From assembly GCA_012271025.1 (NCBI GenBank), contig JAAXHF010000548.1, positions 1 through 9,978 on the forward strand: a stretch of DNA of 9,978 nucleotides. Reading direction: 5' to 3'. This DNA comes from Deltaproteobacteria bacterium. Its GTDB lineage: Bacteria; Desulfobacterota_B; Binatia; Bin18. This document shows, piece by piece, positions 1 through 5,615 of this stretch. The stretch's first letter is position 1. The number at the start of each line of letters is the position of its first letter. A program made the translations under genes and the position numbers. The notes beneath the pieces were generated by a model. The model searched no databases and was not told the DNA's origin. It saw only the letters and a program-made list of their open reading frames with translations.

Positions 1-2036
1 TTATCGGCGGGCGTGCGGGAGAGCGAAAAATCGAACAGCACCAGATGCAGGCGGGAGCCGCTGCCGACATTACCAGCGGCGATATTGTCGGGCTTGATGT
101 CGCGGTGCGAAATCCCCTGTTCCTCCAAAAAATTCACAACCCCAAGGAGATCTTCCCCGAACCGCTGGAGGAGATCTATGGACAGCCGCCCCTCCTTGCG
201 GAGCCGCTGACCGAGGGTTTCGACCCGAAGCGTTTCCCGGTCGGCGAGCACTGGTTGGAGCAGAATTGCAACGCGGTCGCCCAATTCGAGCACCTCGGCG
301 TACTCAACAATGTGAGGGTGACGCAGCTTTTGCAGCACCTCGGCCTCATCCTGGAGGCGGGTATTATGCTCGGGGTCGCTGGCAAGCTTGAGGACAAACT
401 CTTGGCTATCGCGTTCGACAAGGAAAGCGACGGACGACGCTCCCTGGCCGAGACGCTTGAGGACGGTGAAGTTCCCGGCAAGGCGGTCTCCCTTTTGGGC
501 TCGACTGGGATCATCAATGGCGCCGTCGGCAGGGGCGGTGAGAGCGTCTTCGACCTCCTCCAGATAGACCAAAAAGTCGGTCACTGAGTCGATCCGGTTC
601 ATGACCTCGGGATGGGTGCTGTACTGAATGAGAAACTGGAGTTGCTCGCTGGCGCCATTGAGAACAGAGCTGATCTGAAGTCCTCTGGTTTCCCGCAGTT
701 TCTCGTTCAGCTCAAGGCTGCTGGCGGCCGGGGCAGCCCCTGAGAACAGATGGTAGGCAATCGCACCGAGCGAGAAGACATCCATGTGCTCGCCAATAGT
801 CGCCTCATCCGTGAGTGCTTCCGGCGCCAGATACGCCATCCGGGCATCTTCGACGAAGCGGTCAATATGCGACGTTGGCGTTACCTCTCGTGAAACGTCA
901 GCTGAACTGCTGCCGAGCCGAGAGCCGACCTGCCAATTAAGTATCTTGATACGCGGCTGAGCAGAGTTCGGTGCGATCACGAAAATACTTTGTGGGCTCA
1001 GCCCACGGTGGATGACTTTCTTTTCGTGGGCAAAACGAACCGCTTCGGCTATTTGACGGGTCAGATCCAAGGCCAGATCGAGACTCAGCACCTCTCGGTG
1101 TTCCGCGAGGTAATGGTCGAGTCGGACCGATGACGCATCGTACTCAAAGATAATGGCGGGGCCGAGTTCGTGCGGAGTGAAACCGTGCGTACGCAGAATG
1201 CCTGGATGCTGGAGCATTTCAAGGAGCTGAAACTCCCGTTTGGCCGCCCGCTCGATTTTCTGCCGATCTTCCTCCGACGCCTCAGCCCGCACCTGATACA
1301 GTCGTACCCAGCGCTGCGTCTCAGAGATTTGGGCGTGACTTGCCCGCCAGTCTTGATAGCCCGGTCCATCTGCGACGATCTCATTCAGGATATAGTCACC
1401 GACTCGACGCTGGCGCTGCGAGGGCCGAATGCCGGCCTGCTCAAGCGCTTGGCTGATTGTCTTGGCGGTCGGCCTATCGTGTGTGCCTCTGGGTTGACGA
1501 TCAAGACCCAGACATTCACGTCGCCGGATTGCGGCCATGATACCGGGCCGGTCTGGCTTACCGGCCTCTTTCTCTCGGTCACGCAGACAGACGTGGTAGC
1601 GGGCCGTGCCCTGCAATTCACAGTGGAGCTCGGGCGCGGAGCAGAACACCAAGGTTTCGAGATAGGGCAAGCGTCCCTTTTTCCTACTGACTTTCTGGCG
1701 CTGCAACAGCGCGGCAAGCTTTTTGGCTTTGGTGTTGGCCGCAATCAATGGATTGTCAGTTGTCAACGTCCTATTGTCGGTCTCCCAGAGCCAGGTCCCG
1801 GCGTCACCGGATAAACGGCCCGGGCGGCTCTTGATCTCGATCAGAAAAAAGCCCTGTGGCGAGAAAACGAGCAAATCAACCTCATTGATGCTGCCATCGT
1901 CGGCAATGAACTCAAAGTTTGACCAGGCTCGATACGGCTCGTGGGAAGGAAACCGCTGGCGCACGAACTCCAGCGCTTCACGTTCCCACGCAAAGCGCGA
2001 TTCGGCGATGGTGGTCCAGTTTTTTGCCTCGTCCAT
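1..2036 (-). CDS. NERD domain + tandem kinase protein, PglW-like (C-terminus beyond window)
   Basis: This frame is open without a stop from an ATG at 2036 to the left edge (678 codons plus two bases), so only the N-terminal part is visible. Residues about 12-130 form a NERD (PD-(D/E)XK-like) domain with E52-V-D54 and E67-I-K69. Residues about 215-500 form a degenerate kinase domain: HRG at 343-345 replaces HRD, LNW at 366-368 replaces DFG, but an APE motif follows near 404-406. From about 522 a second kinase domain has a GQGASS P-loop (530-535), VAIK-type K550, helix-C E564, HRDIKPDN (644-651) and DFS (669-671) in place of DFG. NERD plus Ser/Thr kinase domains in a very large protein is the layout of PglW of Pgl/BREX type 2 systems and relatives, which act against phage. 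Its ATG is 14 bases after the upstream SDR's stop and lacks a strong Shine-Dalgarno site. Its base composition is less GC-rich than its neighbours, suggesting acquisition. The architecture is well supported; the PglW assignment is inferred from memory of the family. Confidence 0.85.
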   Translation of the reverse strand, partial: MDEAKNWTTIAESRFAWEREALEFVRQRFPSHEPYRAWSNFEFIADDGSINEVDLLVFSPQGFFLIEIKSRPGRLSGDAGTWLWETDNRTLTTDNPLIAANTKAKKLAALLQRQKVSRKKGRLPYLETLVFCSAPELHCELQGTARYHVCLRDREKEAGKPDRPGIMAAIRRRECLGLDRQPRGTHDRPTAKTISQALEQAGIRPSQRQRRVGDYILNEIVADGPGYQDWRASHAQISETQRWVRLYQVRAEASEEDRQKIERAAKREFQLLEMLQHPGILRTHGFTPHELGPAIIFEYDASSVRLDHYLAEHREVLSLDLALDLTRQIAEAVRFAHEKKVIHRGLSPQSIFVIAPNSAQPRIKILNWQVGSRLGSSSADVSREVTPTSHIDRFVEDARMAYLAPEALTDEATIGEHMDVFSLGAIAYHLFSGAAPAASSLELNEKLRETRGLQISSVLNGASEQLQFLIQYSTHPEVMNRIDSVTDFLVYLEEVEDALTAPADGAIDDPSRAQKGDRLAGNFTVLKRLGQGASSVAFLVERDSQEFVLKLASDPEHNTRLQDEAEVLQKLRHPHIVEYAEVLELGDRVAILLQPVLADRETLRVETLGQRLRKEGRLSIDLLQRFGEDLLGVVNFLEEQGISHRDIKPDNIAAGNVGSGSRLHLVLFDFSLSRTPAD

Positions 2037-2050
2037 TGCCGTGTCCGTCG

Positions 2051-2917
2051 TCAGCTCCCGGACGCGCCGAAAAAGCCCGGCATGGCCAGCGTCGGGTTGC
2101 GCTGTTCCAGAATATCTTCCATGCGCGAGCGCACCGTCTCCAGCAGTTCCGGATGGGGCAGGATGTAGAACTGTTCGGCCTGGATGGCGGCAAAGACTTT
2201 TTCGGCCAGCTCGGCCGGCGGCATGCCCTGCTCGATAAACTGCCGGAAGGTTTCGCCCATGGCCTGACCGGCTTCGTCCGACTCCTGCTCGGGGGTCTGC
2301 AACGCGGCCGGCCGGTTGCGCTCGGAGTCGAGGATATTGGTTCGGACAAAGCCCGGGCACAGGACCGACACCCTGACCGGCGCGGCCTGCATCATGAGTT
2401 CGTAGTGGAGCGACTCGGACAGGGTCACCACCCCATGTTTGGTCACATCGTAGATGCTCATGAACGGCCCGGACACCAGCCCGGCCATGGAAGCCGTATT
2501 GACAATATGGCCGTCAGTGCCCTGCTCCAGCATGATGGGCACAAAGGTCCGCACACCGTGAATCACGCCCCACAGGTTGACGCCCAGCACCCATTCCCAA
2601 TCCTTGAGCGGATGACTCCAGGTGAGACCGCCCGCGCCAACGCCCGCGTTGTTGCACACAATATGCACGCCGCCAAAGGCGTCCACGGCGTGCCGGGCCA
2701 GGCTTTCGACCTGGTCGGCCTTGGACACATCGGTCACGACACCCACAACCTCCGCGCCCTGCGCCTTCAGTTCGCGCTCGGCGGCCCGCAGCGCCTCGGC
2801 CTCGACATCGGCCAGCACGACTTTCATGTGCGCGGCGGCAAAGCGCCCGGCCAGGGCTCGGCCAATCCCGCTGGCGGCTCCGGTGACAACGGCAACTCGA
2901 TCAGCAAATTCCTTCAT
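2051..2917 (-). CDS. Classical short-chain dehydrogenase/reductase (SDR)
   Basis: This 288-residue NAD(P)-dependent oxidoreductase has a Rossmann fold and should interconvert an alcohol and a ketone in the cytoplasm; the substrate is not readable. Visible motifs are TGAASGIG (residues 12-19), D37 at the end of the second beta strand (which favours NAD(H)), D63, NNAG (89-92), and the catalytic S143, Y156 and K160 with the normal Ser-Tyr spacing of 13. The frame extends 12 codons further upstream, but the start at 2917 is preferred. There an AGAGGA site sits about 6 bases upstream and the protein begins MKEFADR, directly before the first beta strand. At about 288 residues it is longer than a minimal 250-residue SDR, because of a C-terminal extension rich in Glu and Pro. 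It is divergent from the next SDR, and the kinase gene follows 14 bases after its stop, so the two could be co-transcribed. Confidence 0.93.
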   Translation of the reverse strand: MKEFADRVAVVTGAASGIGRALAGRFAAAHMKVVLADVEAEALRAAERELKAQGAEVVGVVTDVSKADQVESLARHAVDAFGGVHIVCNNAGVGAGGLTWSHPLKDWEWVLGVNLWGVIHGVRTFVPIMLEQGTDGHIVNTASMAGLVSGPFMSIYDVTKHGVVTLSESLHYELMMQAAPVRVSVLCPGFVRTNILDSERNRPAALQTPEQESDEAGQAMGETFRQFIEQGMPPAELAEKVFAAIQAEQFYILPHPELLETVRSRMEDILEQRNPTLAMPGFFGASGS

Positions 2918-2923
2918 ATGTAT

Positions 2924-2930
2924 TCCTCTC
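2924..2930 (-). promoter_or_regulatory. Ribosome-binding site that fixes the SDR start at 2917
   Basis: On the minus strand GAGAGGA lies about 6 bases before the ATG at 2917. The alternative upstream start at 2953 has no comparable site and would add 12 residues ahead of the Rossmann fold. Confidence 0.7.
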
Positions 2931-3041
2931 TGGACGATGAGTTTGCGGCCCACAGGGTAGCAGCCATGGCTGGGGGAGCCTAGATCTCTTGCTTCTTTTG
3001 GCTGTCATGCTACAGCACACTCTAAGCCGACGGAGCACGAC

Positions 3042-3047
3042 AGGAGG
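3042..3047 (+). promoter_or_regulatory. Ribosome-binding site that fixes the SDR start at 3055
   Basis: AGGAGG lies 7 bases before the ATG at 3055. The frame is open to an ATG at 2989, but that would add 22 residues with no SDR homology ahead of the MDLGLTGRV start typical of the family. Confidence 0.8.
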
Positions 3048-3054
3048 ACACAGC

Positions 3055-3828
3055 ATGGATCTTGGTCTGACAGGACGGGTGGCGATCATTACCGGGGCCA
3101 GCTACGGCCTCGGCCAGGCAATGGCCGAGTGTCTGGTCCAGGAGGGCGCGCAGGTGGCAATCTGCGCCCGGGGCGCCGAGCAGTTGGAGCAAACGGCCGC
3201 TAAACTCGGCCCCAAGGCCCTGGCGGTCCAGGCCGATGTGACCAAAGCGGCCGACATCAATGCCCTGTTTGAAAAAACCCAGGAGCGTTTCGGCAGGCTC
3301 GATATCCTGATCAATAACGCCGGCTGGTACCACCTCAGCCAGGCGCTCGACCTGTCCGATGACGAGTGGCAGGACAATCTCGATATCAACCTGTTCAGCG
3401 TCATCCGCTGCTCGCGGCTGGCCCTGCCGGCCATGCGTCAACAGCGCTGGGGCCGGATCATCAACATTTCGTCGGTCTTCGGCAAACAGCCGAACGCCGG
3501 CCTGATCGACTACAACGCCACCAAGGCGGCCATCATCAGCCTGACCAAGACCCTGGCCGACGAGCTGGCCAAGGACAATATCCTGGTCAACGCCGTGTGT
3601 CCGGGACCGGTCCGCACCCCGCTGTGGGAGGGGCTGGCCACCACCTTCAATCCCGACGACCCGGACGCCATGATCAACGATTTTGCCGCCGCCAATATTC
3701 CCCTCGGCCGCTTCGGTCGGCCGGAGGAAATTGCCAGCCTGGTCACCTTTCTGGCCTCGGAACGGTCCAGCTTCATCACCGGGGCGGCGTATGACATTGA
3801 CGGCGGCACGGTCAAGAACATGGGCTGA
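3055..3828 (+). CDS. Classical short-chain dehydrogenase/reductase (FabG-like SDR)
   Basis: This 257-residue protein is the usual length for a classical SDR such as 3-oxoacyl reductases or 3-hydroxyacyl-CoA dehydrogenases. Motifs: TGASYGLG (13-20), R39 after the second strand (compatible with NADP(H)), D61, NNAG (87-90), the NISS segment with S140, Y153 and K157, then the PGPVRTP loop near 183-189. The C-terminus has the family's IDGG segment. The start is fixed by a strong AGGAGG 7 bases upstream. Its stop codon (3826-3828) directly abuts the stop of the convergent next SDR, so no room remains for a terminator between them. The substrate is unknown; given the nearby CoA-transferase-family pair, a role in beta-oxidation of a hydroxy- or ketoacyl-CoA is reasonable inference. 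All catalytic residues are present. Confidence 0.94.
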   Translation: MDLGLTGRVAIITGASYGLGQAMAECLVQEGAQVAICARGAEQLEQTAAKLGPKALAVQADVTKAADINALFEKTQERFGRLDILINNAGWYHLSQALDLSDDEWQDNLDINLFSVIRCSRLALPAMRQQRWGRIINISSVFGKQPNAGLIDYNATKAAIISLTKTLADELAKDNILVNAVCPGPVRTPLWEGLATTFNPDDPDAMINDFAAANIPLGRFGRPEEIASLVTFLASERSSFITGAAYDIDGGTVKNMG

Positions 3829-4536
3829 CTAAAAGCTCTCTTCGGCCGGCCGGATGTCGAACTCCTGCATCCAGGTATCGCGCGGCTGGGCCACAGCCTG
3901 GGCCACGACCCGGGCGATAGACCGGGAGTCCAGCATGCCGGGTCGGCAGGCCCGGTCTTCGCCCAGCGGCACGCTGTCTATCCCGCCGTCGATAATCACG
4001 TGAAAGACGTGAATGCCCTGGGGTCCAAACTCCCGGGCGTTGCACTGGGCCAGGGCGCGCAGGGCAAACTTGCCCGGCGCAAAGCCGGATGACCGGGCAT
4101 AGCCCTTGACCGAACTGGTCGCGCCAATATACACCACCGTTCCCCCGCCGTTGGCCAGCATGTCGGGAATGGCCTGTTTGACGCACAGAAACGGCCCGAA
4201 GGTACAGCCGCGCAAATGGTTCTCGAACTCGTCCGGGCTCAGGTCCAGAAATGAGCCACGTTTGGCCGCGCTGGCGTTGGCGATCAGCAGGCTGACCGGC
4301 CCAAGTTCGCTCCGTACCCGCTCGAAGGTCGCCGCGACCTGGTCGCGGTCGGTAATATCGGTCGCCCAGAACACACACTGCTCGGCCAGACTGCCGAGCC
4401 CGTCCCGAATCCGATCCAGCGACTGCTGGTTGCGGGCCAGGGCGGCCACCCGATAGCCCTCCTGGGCAAACGTCTCAACAAAGCGCGCCCCAATACCCGC
4501 GCCAACACCGGCAACGACTGCGATACGCTCACTCAT
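3829..4536 (-). CDS. SDR-family protein lacking the catalytic tyrosine
   Basis: This 235-residue protein has the SDR fold but atypical signature residues. The glycine-rich loop reads AGVGAGIG (9-16, AG replacing TG), the NNAG motif is ANAS (86-89), and the active-site YxxxK is F152-A-P-G-K156, so the catalytic Tyr is Phe. A GATSS segment (138-142) stands at the usual Ser position. The downstream segment, with REFGPQGIHV (168-177) and IIDGGIDS (181-188), is typical of a recognised SDR subgroup that, as I recall it, also has Phe here. So this is probably a family trait rather than decay. The ATG at 4536 has AGGAGG 7 bases upstream; a longer in-frame start would run into the divergent CoA-transferase gene. 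It is divergent from that operon and may share its regulation. Whether it is a dehydrogenase or works on another substrate class cannot be told. Confidence 0.88.
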   Translation of the reverse strand: MSERIAVVAGVGAGIGARFVETFAQEGYRVAALARNQQSLDRIRDGLGSLAEQCVFWATDITDRDQVAATFERVRSELGPVSLLIANASAAKRGSFLDLSPDEFENHLRGCTFGPFLCVKQAIPDMLANGGGTVVYIGATSSVKGYARSSGFAPGKFALRALAQCNAREFGPQGIHVFHVIIDGGIDSVPLGEDRACRPGMLDSRSIARVVAQAVAQPRDTWMQEFDIRPAEESF

Positions 4537-4543
4537 ACGTCTT

Positions 4544-4549
4544 CCTCCT
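4544..4549 (-). promoter_or_regulatory. Ribosome-binding site that fixes the SDR start at 4536
   Basis: On the minus strand AGGAGG lies 7 bases before the ATG at 4536. This excludes the longer in-frame start at 4791, which would overlap the divergent CoA-transferase gene by more than 100 bases. Confidence 0.8.
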
Positions 4550-4564
4550 GACTGCACACCGGAG

Positions 4565-4616
4565 TGTGACTTGTGACTGTCCTCGGTTTTGACATTGACA
4601 TTTTGCCATGTGACTT
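4565..4616 (+). repeat. Three direct copies of TGTGACT in the divergent spacer
   Basis: TGTGACTT occurs at 4565-4572 and 4609-4616, and TGTGACTG at 4572-4579. The first two start 7 bases apart, and the third starts 44 bases after the first. TGTGA resembles a CRP/FNR half-site, but I see no matching TCACA arm, so direct-repeat binding or chance are equally possible. Confidence 0.5.
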
Positions 4617-4645
4617 TTGATTTTTCCCGCTCCTTGTCGTATATG
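4617..4645 (+). promoter_or_regulatory. Possible promoter of the CoA-transferase/cyclase operon
   Basis: TTGATT at 4617-4622 and TATATG at 4640-4645 are 17 bases apart, and each matches 4 of 6 positions of the sigma-70 consensus. The -10 element would lie in the loop of the inverted repeat, as expected if a repressor binds there. Better -35 matches (TTGACA at 4589 and 4595) lack a good -10 at the right distance. This is a weak prediction. Confidence 0.3.
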
Positions 4646-4661
4646 TCAGCCCGACAAGGAG
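4630..4661. promoter_or_regulatory. Perfect inverted repeat covering the Shine-Dalgarno site of the operon
   Basis: CTCCTTGTCG at 4630-4639 and CGACAAGGAG at 4652-4661 are exact reverse complements with a 12-base spacer. The right arm contains most of the AAGGAGG ribosome-binding site (4656-4662) of the CoA-transferase alpha gene at 4675. As DNA it fits an operator for a dimeric repressor. As RNA, if transcription starts upstream of 4630, it would form a hairpin hiding the ribosome-binding site. The symmetry is directly visible; the role is inferred. Confidence 0.7.
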
Positions 4662-4674
4662 GGAAACATAGCCT

Positions 4675-5559
4675 ATGTCGGCAGTAGAACGAACCCCACG
4701 CATACTCGACGAGGCGGACGCCGCCGGCTGGATCGAAGACGGCATGACCATCGCGGTCGGCGAACCGGCCCCCATGGCCCTGCTGCGCCATGTCATCCGG
4801 CGCGGGGTAAAAAACCTGACCGTGGTGGCCAGCGGCCTGTCGCTGGACCTGCTGATCGCCGCCGGGTGCGTCGCCAAAGCCGTCAGCTACTACGCCGGCG
4901 GCGGCTTCGGGGTGGCCGTCGCGCCCTCGTTTCGGCGCGCGGCTGAGCAGGGCCAGATCGAAGTCTGGGAGTGCGAAGAGGGTATTCTGACGGCCGGCCT
5001 GCGGGCCGCCGCCCAGGATTTGCCGTTTCTGCCCTGGCGCGGCGGGGTCGGCACCTCACTGCCCGAGGTCAACCCCGACCTCAAGGTCATGACCGACCCG
5101 ATCAAGGGCCAGACCCTGCTGGCCGTGCCGGCGATCACACCCGATGTCAGCCTCTTGCACGTCGCCACCTCCGACCCGTACGGCAATGTCCAGCATTTCG
5201 GCGGGCCGGGCTGGCTCGACCTGTTCCTGTACCGGGCGGCCGAGCGGACGCTCGTCCAGGTCGAAAAAATCATCGCCAACGAGGATGTCCGCGCCAACCC
5301 GTGGGCAACGACGATTGCCGGGGCTGACGGCGTGGTACGCATGCCCTACGGCGCCCATCCGTTCTACAGTCGCGGCTACTACATTACGGACAACGCGTTC
5401 CTGAAAACCTATGTCCGGGCCGCGACCGACGCGGCTCAGCACGACGACCCGGCCGGCCTGGACCACTTTCTGAACCACTACTGTCGGGAGCCCGAGACCC
5501 ACGCCGACTATCTGGAACGCATCGGCATCAAGCGTCTGCTGTCGCTGTACGAATACTAG
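4675..5559 (+). CDS. CoA-transferase family I alpha subunit (IpdA/GctA-like)
   Basis: This 294-residue protein has the class I CoA-transferase alpha fold. Recognisable segments are the N-terminal LDEADAAGWIEDGMTIAVG (11-29), an acidic ECEEG stretch (99-103), LPFLPWRGG (116-124) and HVATSDPYGNVQ (162-173), which is typical of the family. Length and pattern recall IpdA, the alpha subunit of the enzyme that hydrolytically opens the last steroid ring as a CoA ester, and glutaconate CoA-transferase GctA. It should act as a heteromer with the beta subunit encoded 56 bases downstream, in the cytoplasm, on an acyl-CoA. AAGGAGG sits 12 bases before the ATG, a rather long spacing, inside the right arm of an inverted repeat. 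The acid cluster at 99-102 is where I would look for the active-site Glu of IpdA-type enzymes, but this needs an alignment. The substrate is not established. Confidence 0.85.
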   Translation: MSAVERTPRILDEADAAGWIEDGMTIAVGEPAPMALLRHVIRRGVKNLTVVASGLSLDLLIAAGCVAKAVSYYAGGGFGVAVAPSFRRAAEQGQIEVWECEEGILTAGLRAAAQDLPFLPWRGGVGTSLPEVNPDLKVMTDPIKGQTLLAVPAITPDVSLLHVATSDPYGNVQHFGGPGWLDLFLYRAAERTLVQVEKIIANEDVRANPWATTIAGADGVVRMPYGAHPFYSRGYYITDNAFLKTYVRAATDAAQHDDPAGLDHFLNHYCREPETHADYLERIGIKRLLSLYEY

Positions 5560-5564
5560 AAGAC

Positions 5565-5608
5565 CCCCTCACCCTGACCCTCTCCCTCAAGGGGGCGAGG
5601 GAAAAAAA
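5565..5608. repeat. Short intergenic palindromic repeat between alpha and beta genes
   Basis: The 56-base gap is filled by a CCCTCACCCTGACCCTCTCC-type unit followed by a hairpin. CCCTCTCCC (5578-5586) pairs with GGGCGAGGG (5593-5601) at 8 of 9 positions around a 6-base loop, and seven A follow. From memory, this CCCTCACCC...CCCTCTCCC...GAGGG pattern is a dispersed small palindromic repeat found between genes in many GC-rich bacteria. On the minus strand it reads as a hairpin adjoining a T-run, but no minus-strand gene needs a terminator here. Within the operon it may shape alpha/beta mRNA stability. Confidence 0.65.
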
Positions 5609-5615
5609 GGATCCT

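Larger units (their letters stand above)
2918..3054. promoter_or_regulatory. Divergent intergenic region between two SDR genes
   Basis: These 137 bases separate two outward-reading SDR genes, so promoters for both strands should lie here. I see no convincing -35/-10 pair. There is a perfect 12-bp palindrome, CAGCCATGGCTG, at 2961-2972, and a shorter inverted repeat, GCTGT-N6-ACAGC, at 3001-3016. Either could be an operator for a dimeric regulator controlling both genes, but no adjacent regulator gene is visible and 12-bp palindromes can arise by chance in GC-rich DNA. Confidence 0.5.
4537..4674. promoter_or_regulatory. Divergent control region between SDR and CoA-transferase operon
   Basis: These 138 bases lie between the minus-strand SDR and the plus-strand CoA-transferase/cyclase operon and are clearly more AT-rich than the flanking genes. 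They hold three copies of TGTGACT, a tandem TGACAT, and a perfect inverted repeat next to the operon start. Such a density of repeats suggests a regulated two-way promoter. No regulator gene is present within the window. Confidence 0.65.

Noticed and set aside
45..587. 180-codon plus-strand frame at the left edge
   Set aside because: Antisense to the second kinase domain, whose P-loop, Lys and HRD motif on the minus strand are clear.
1170..1814. 214-codon plus-strand frame
   Set aside because: Antisense to the continuous kinase frame, which I checked for stops from 2036 to 1 and found none.
1919..2983. 354-codon plus-strand frame across the first SDR and the kinase start
   Set aside because: It is antisense to an SDR with all catalytic motifs and crosses into the kinase gene; its His/Arg-rich translation looks like no protein.
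4565..4580. CRP-binding site
   Set aside because: TGTGA half-sites are present only as direct repeats; no inverted TCACA arm at the required spacing was found.
3829..4791. Longer form of the third SDR starting at 4791
   Set aside because: It would overlap the divergent CoA-transferase gene, and a strong AGGAGG precedes the internal ATG at 4536, where the Rossmann fold begins.
5578..5608. Rho-independent terminator between alpha and beta CoA-transferase genes
   Set aside because: On the plus strand the hairpin is followed by A, not T. On the minus strand the order would suit a terminator, but no minus-strand gene leads into it.
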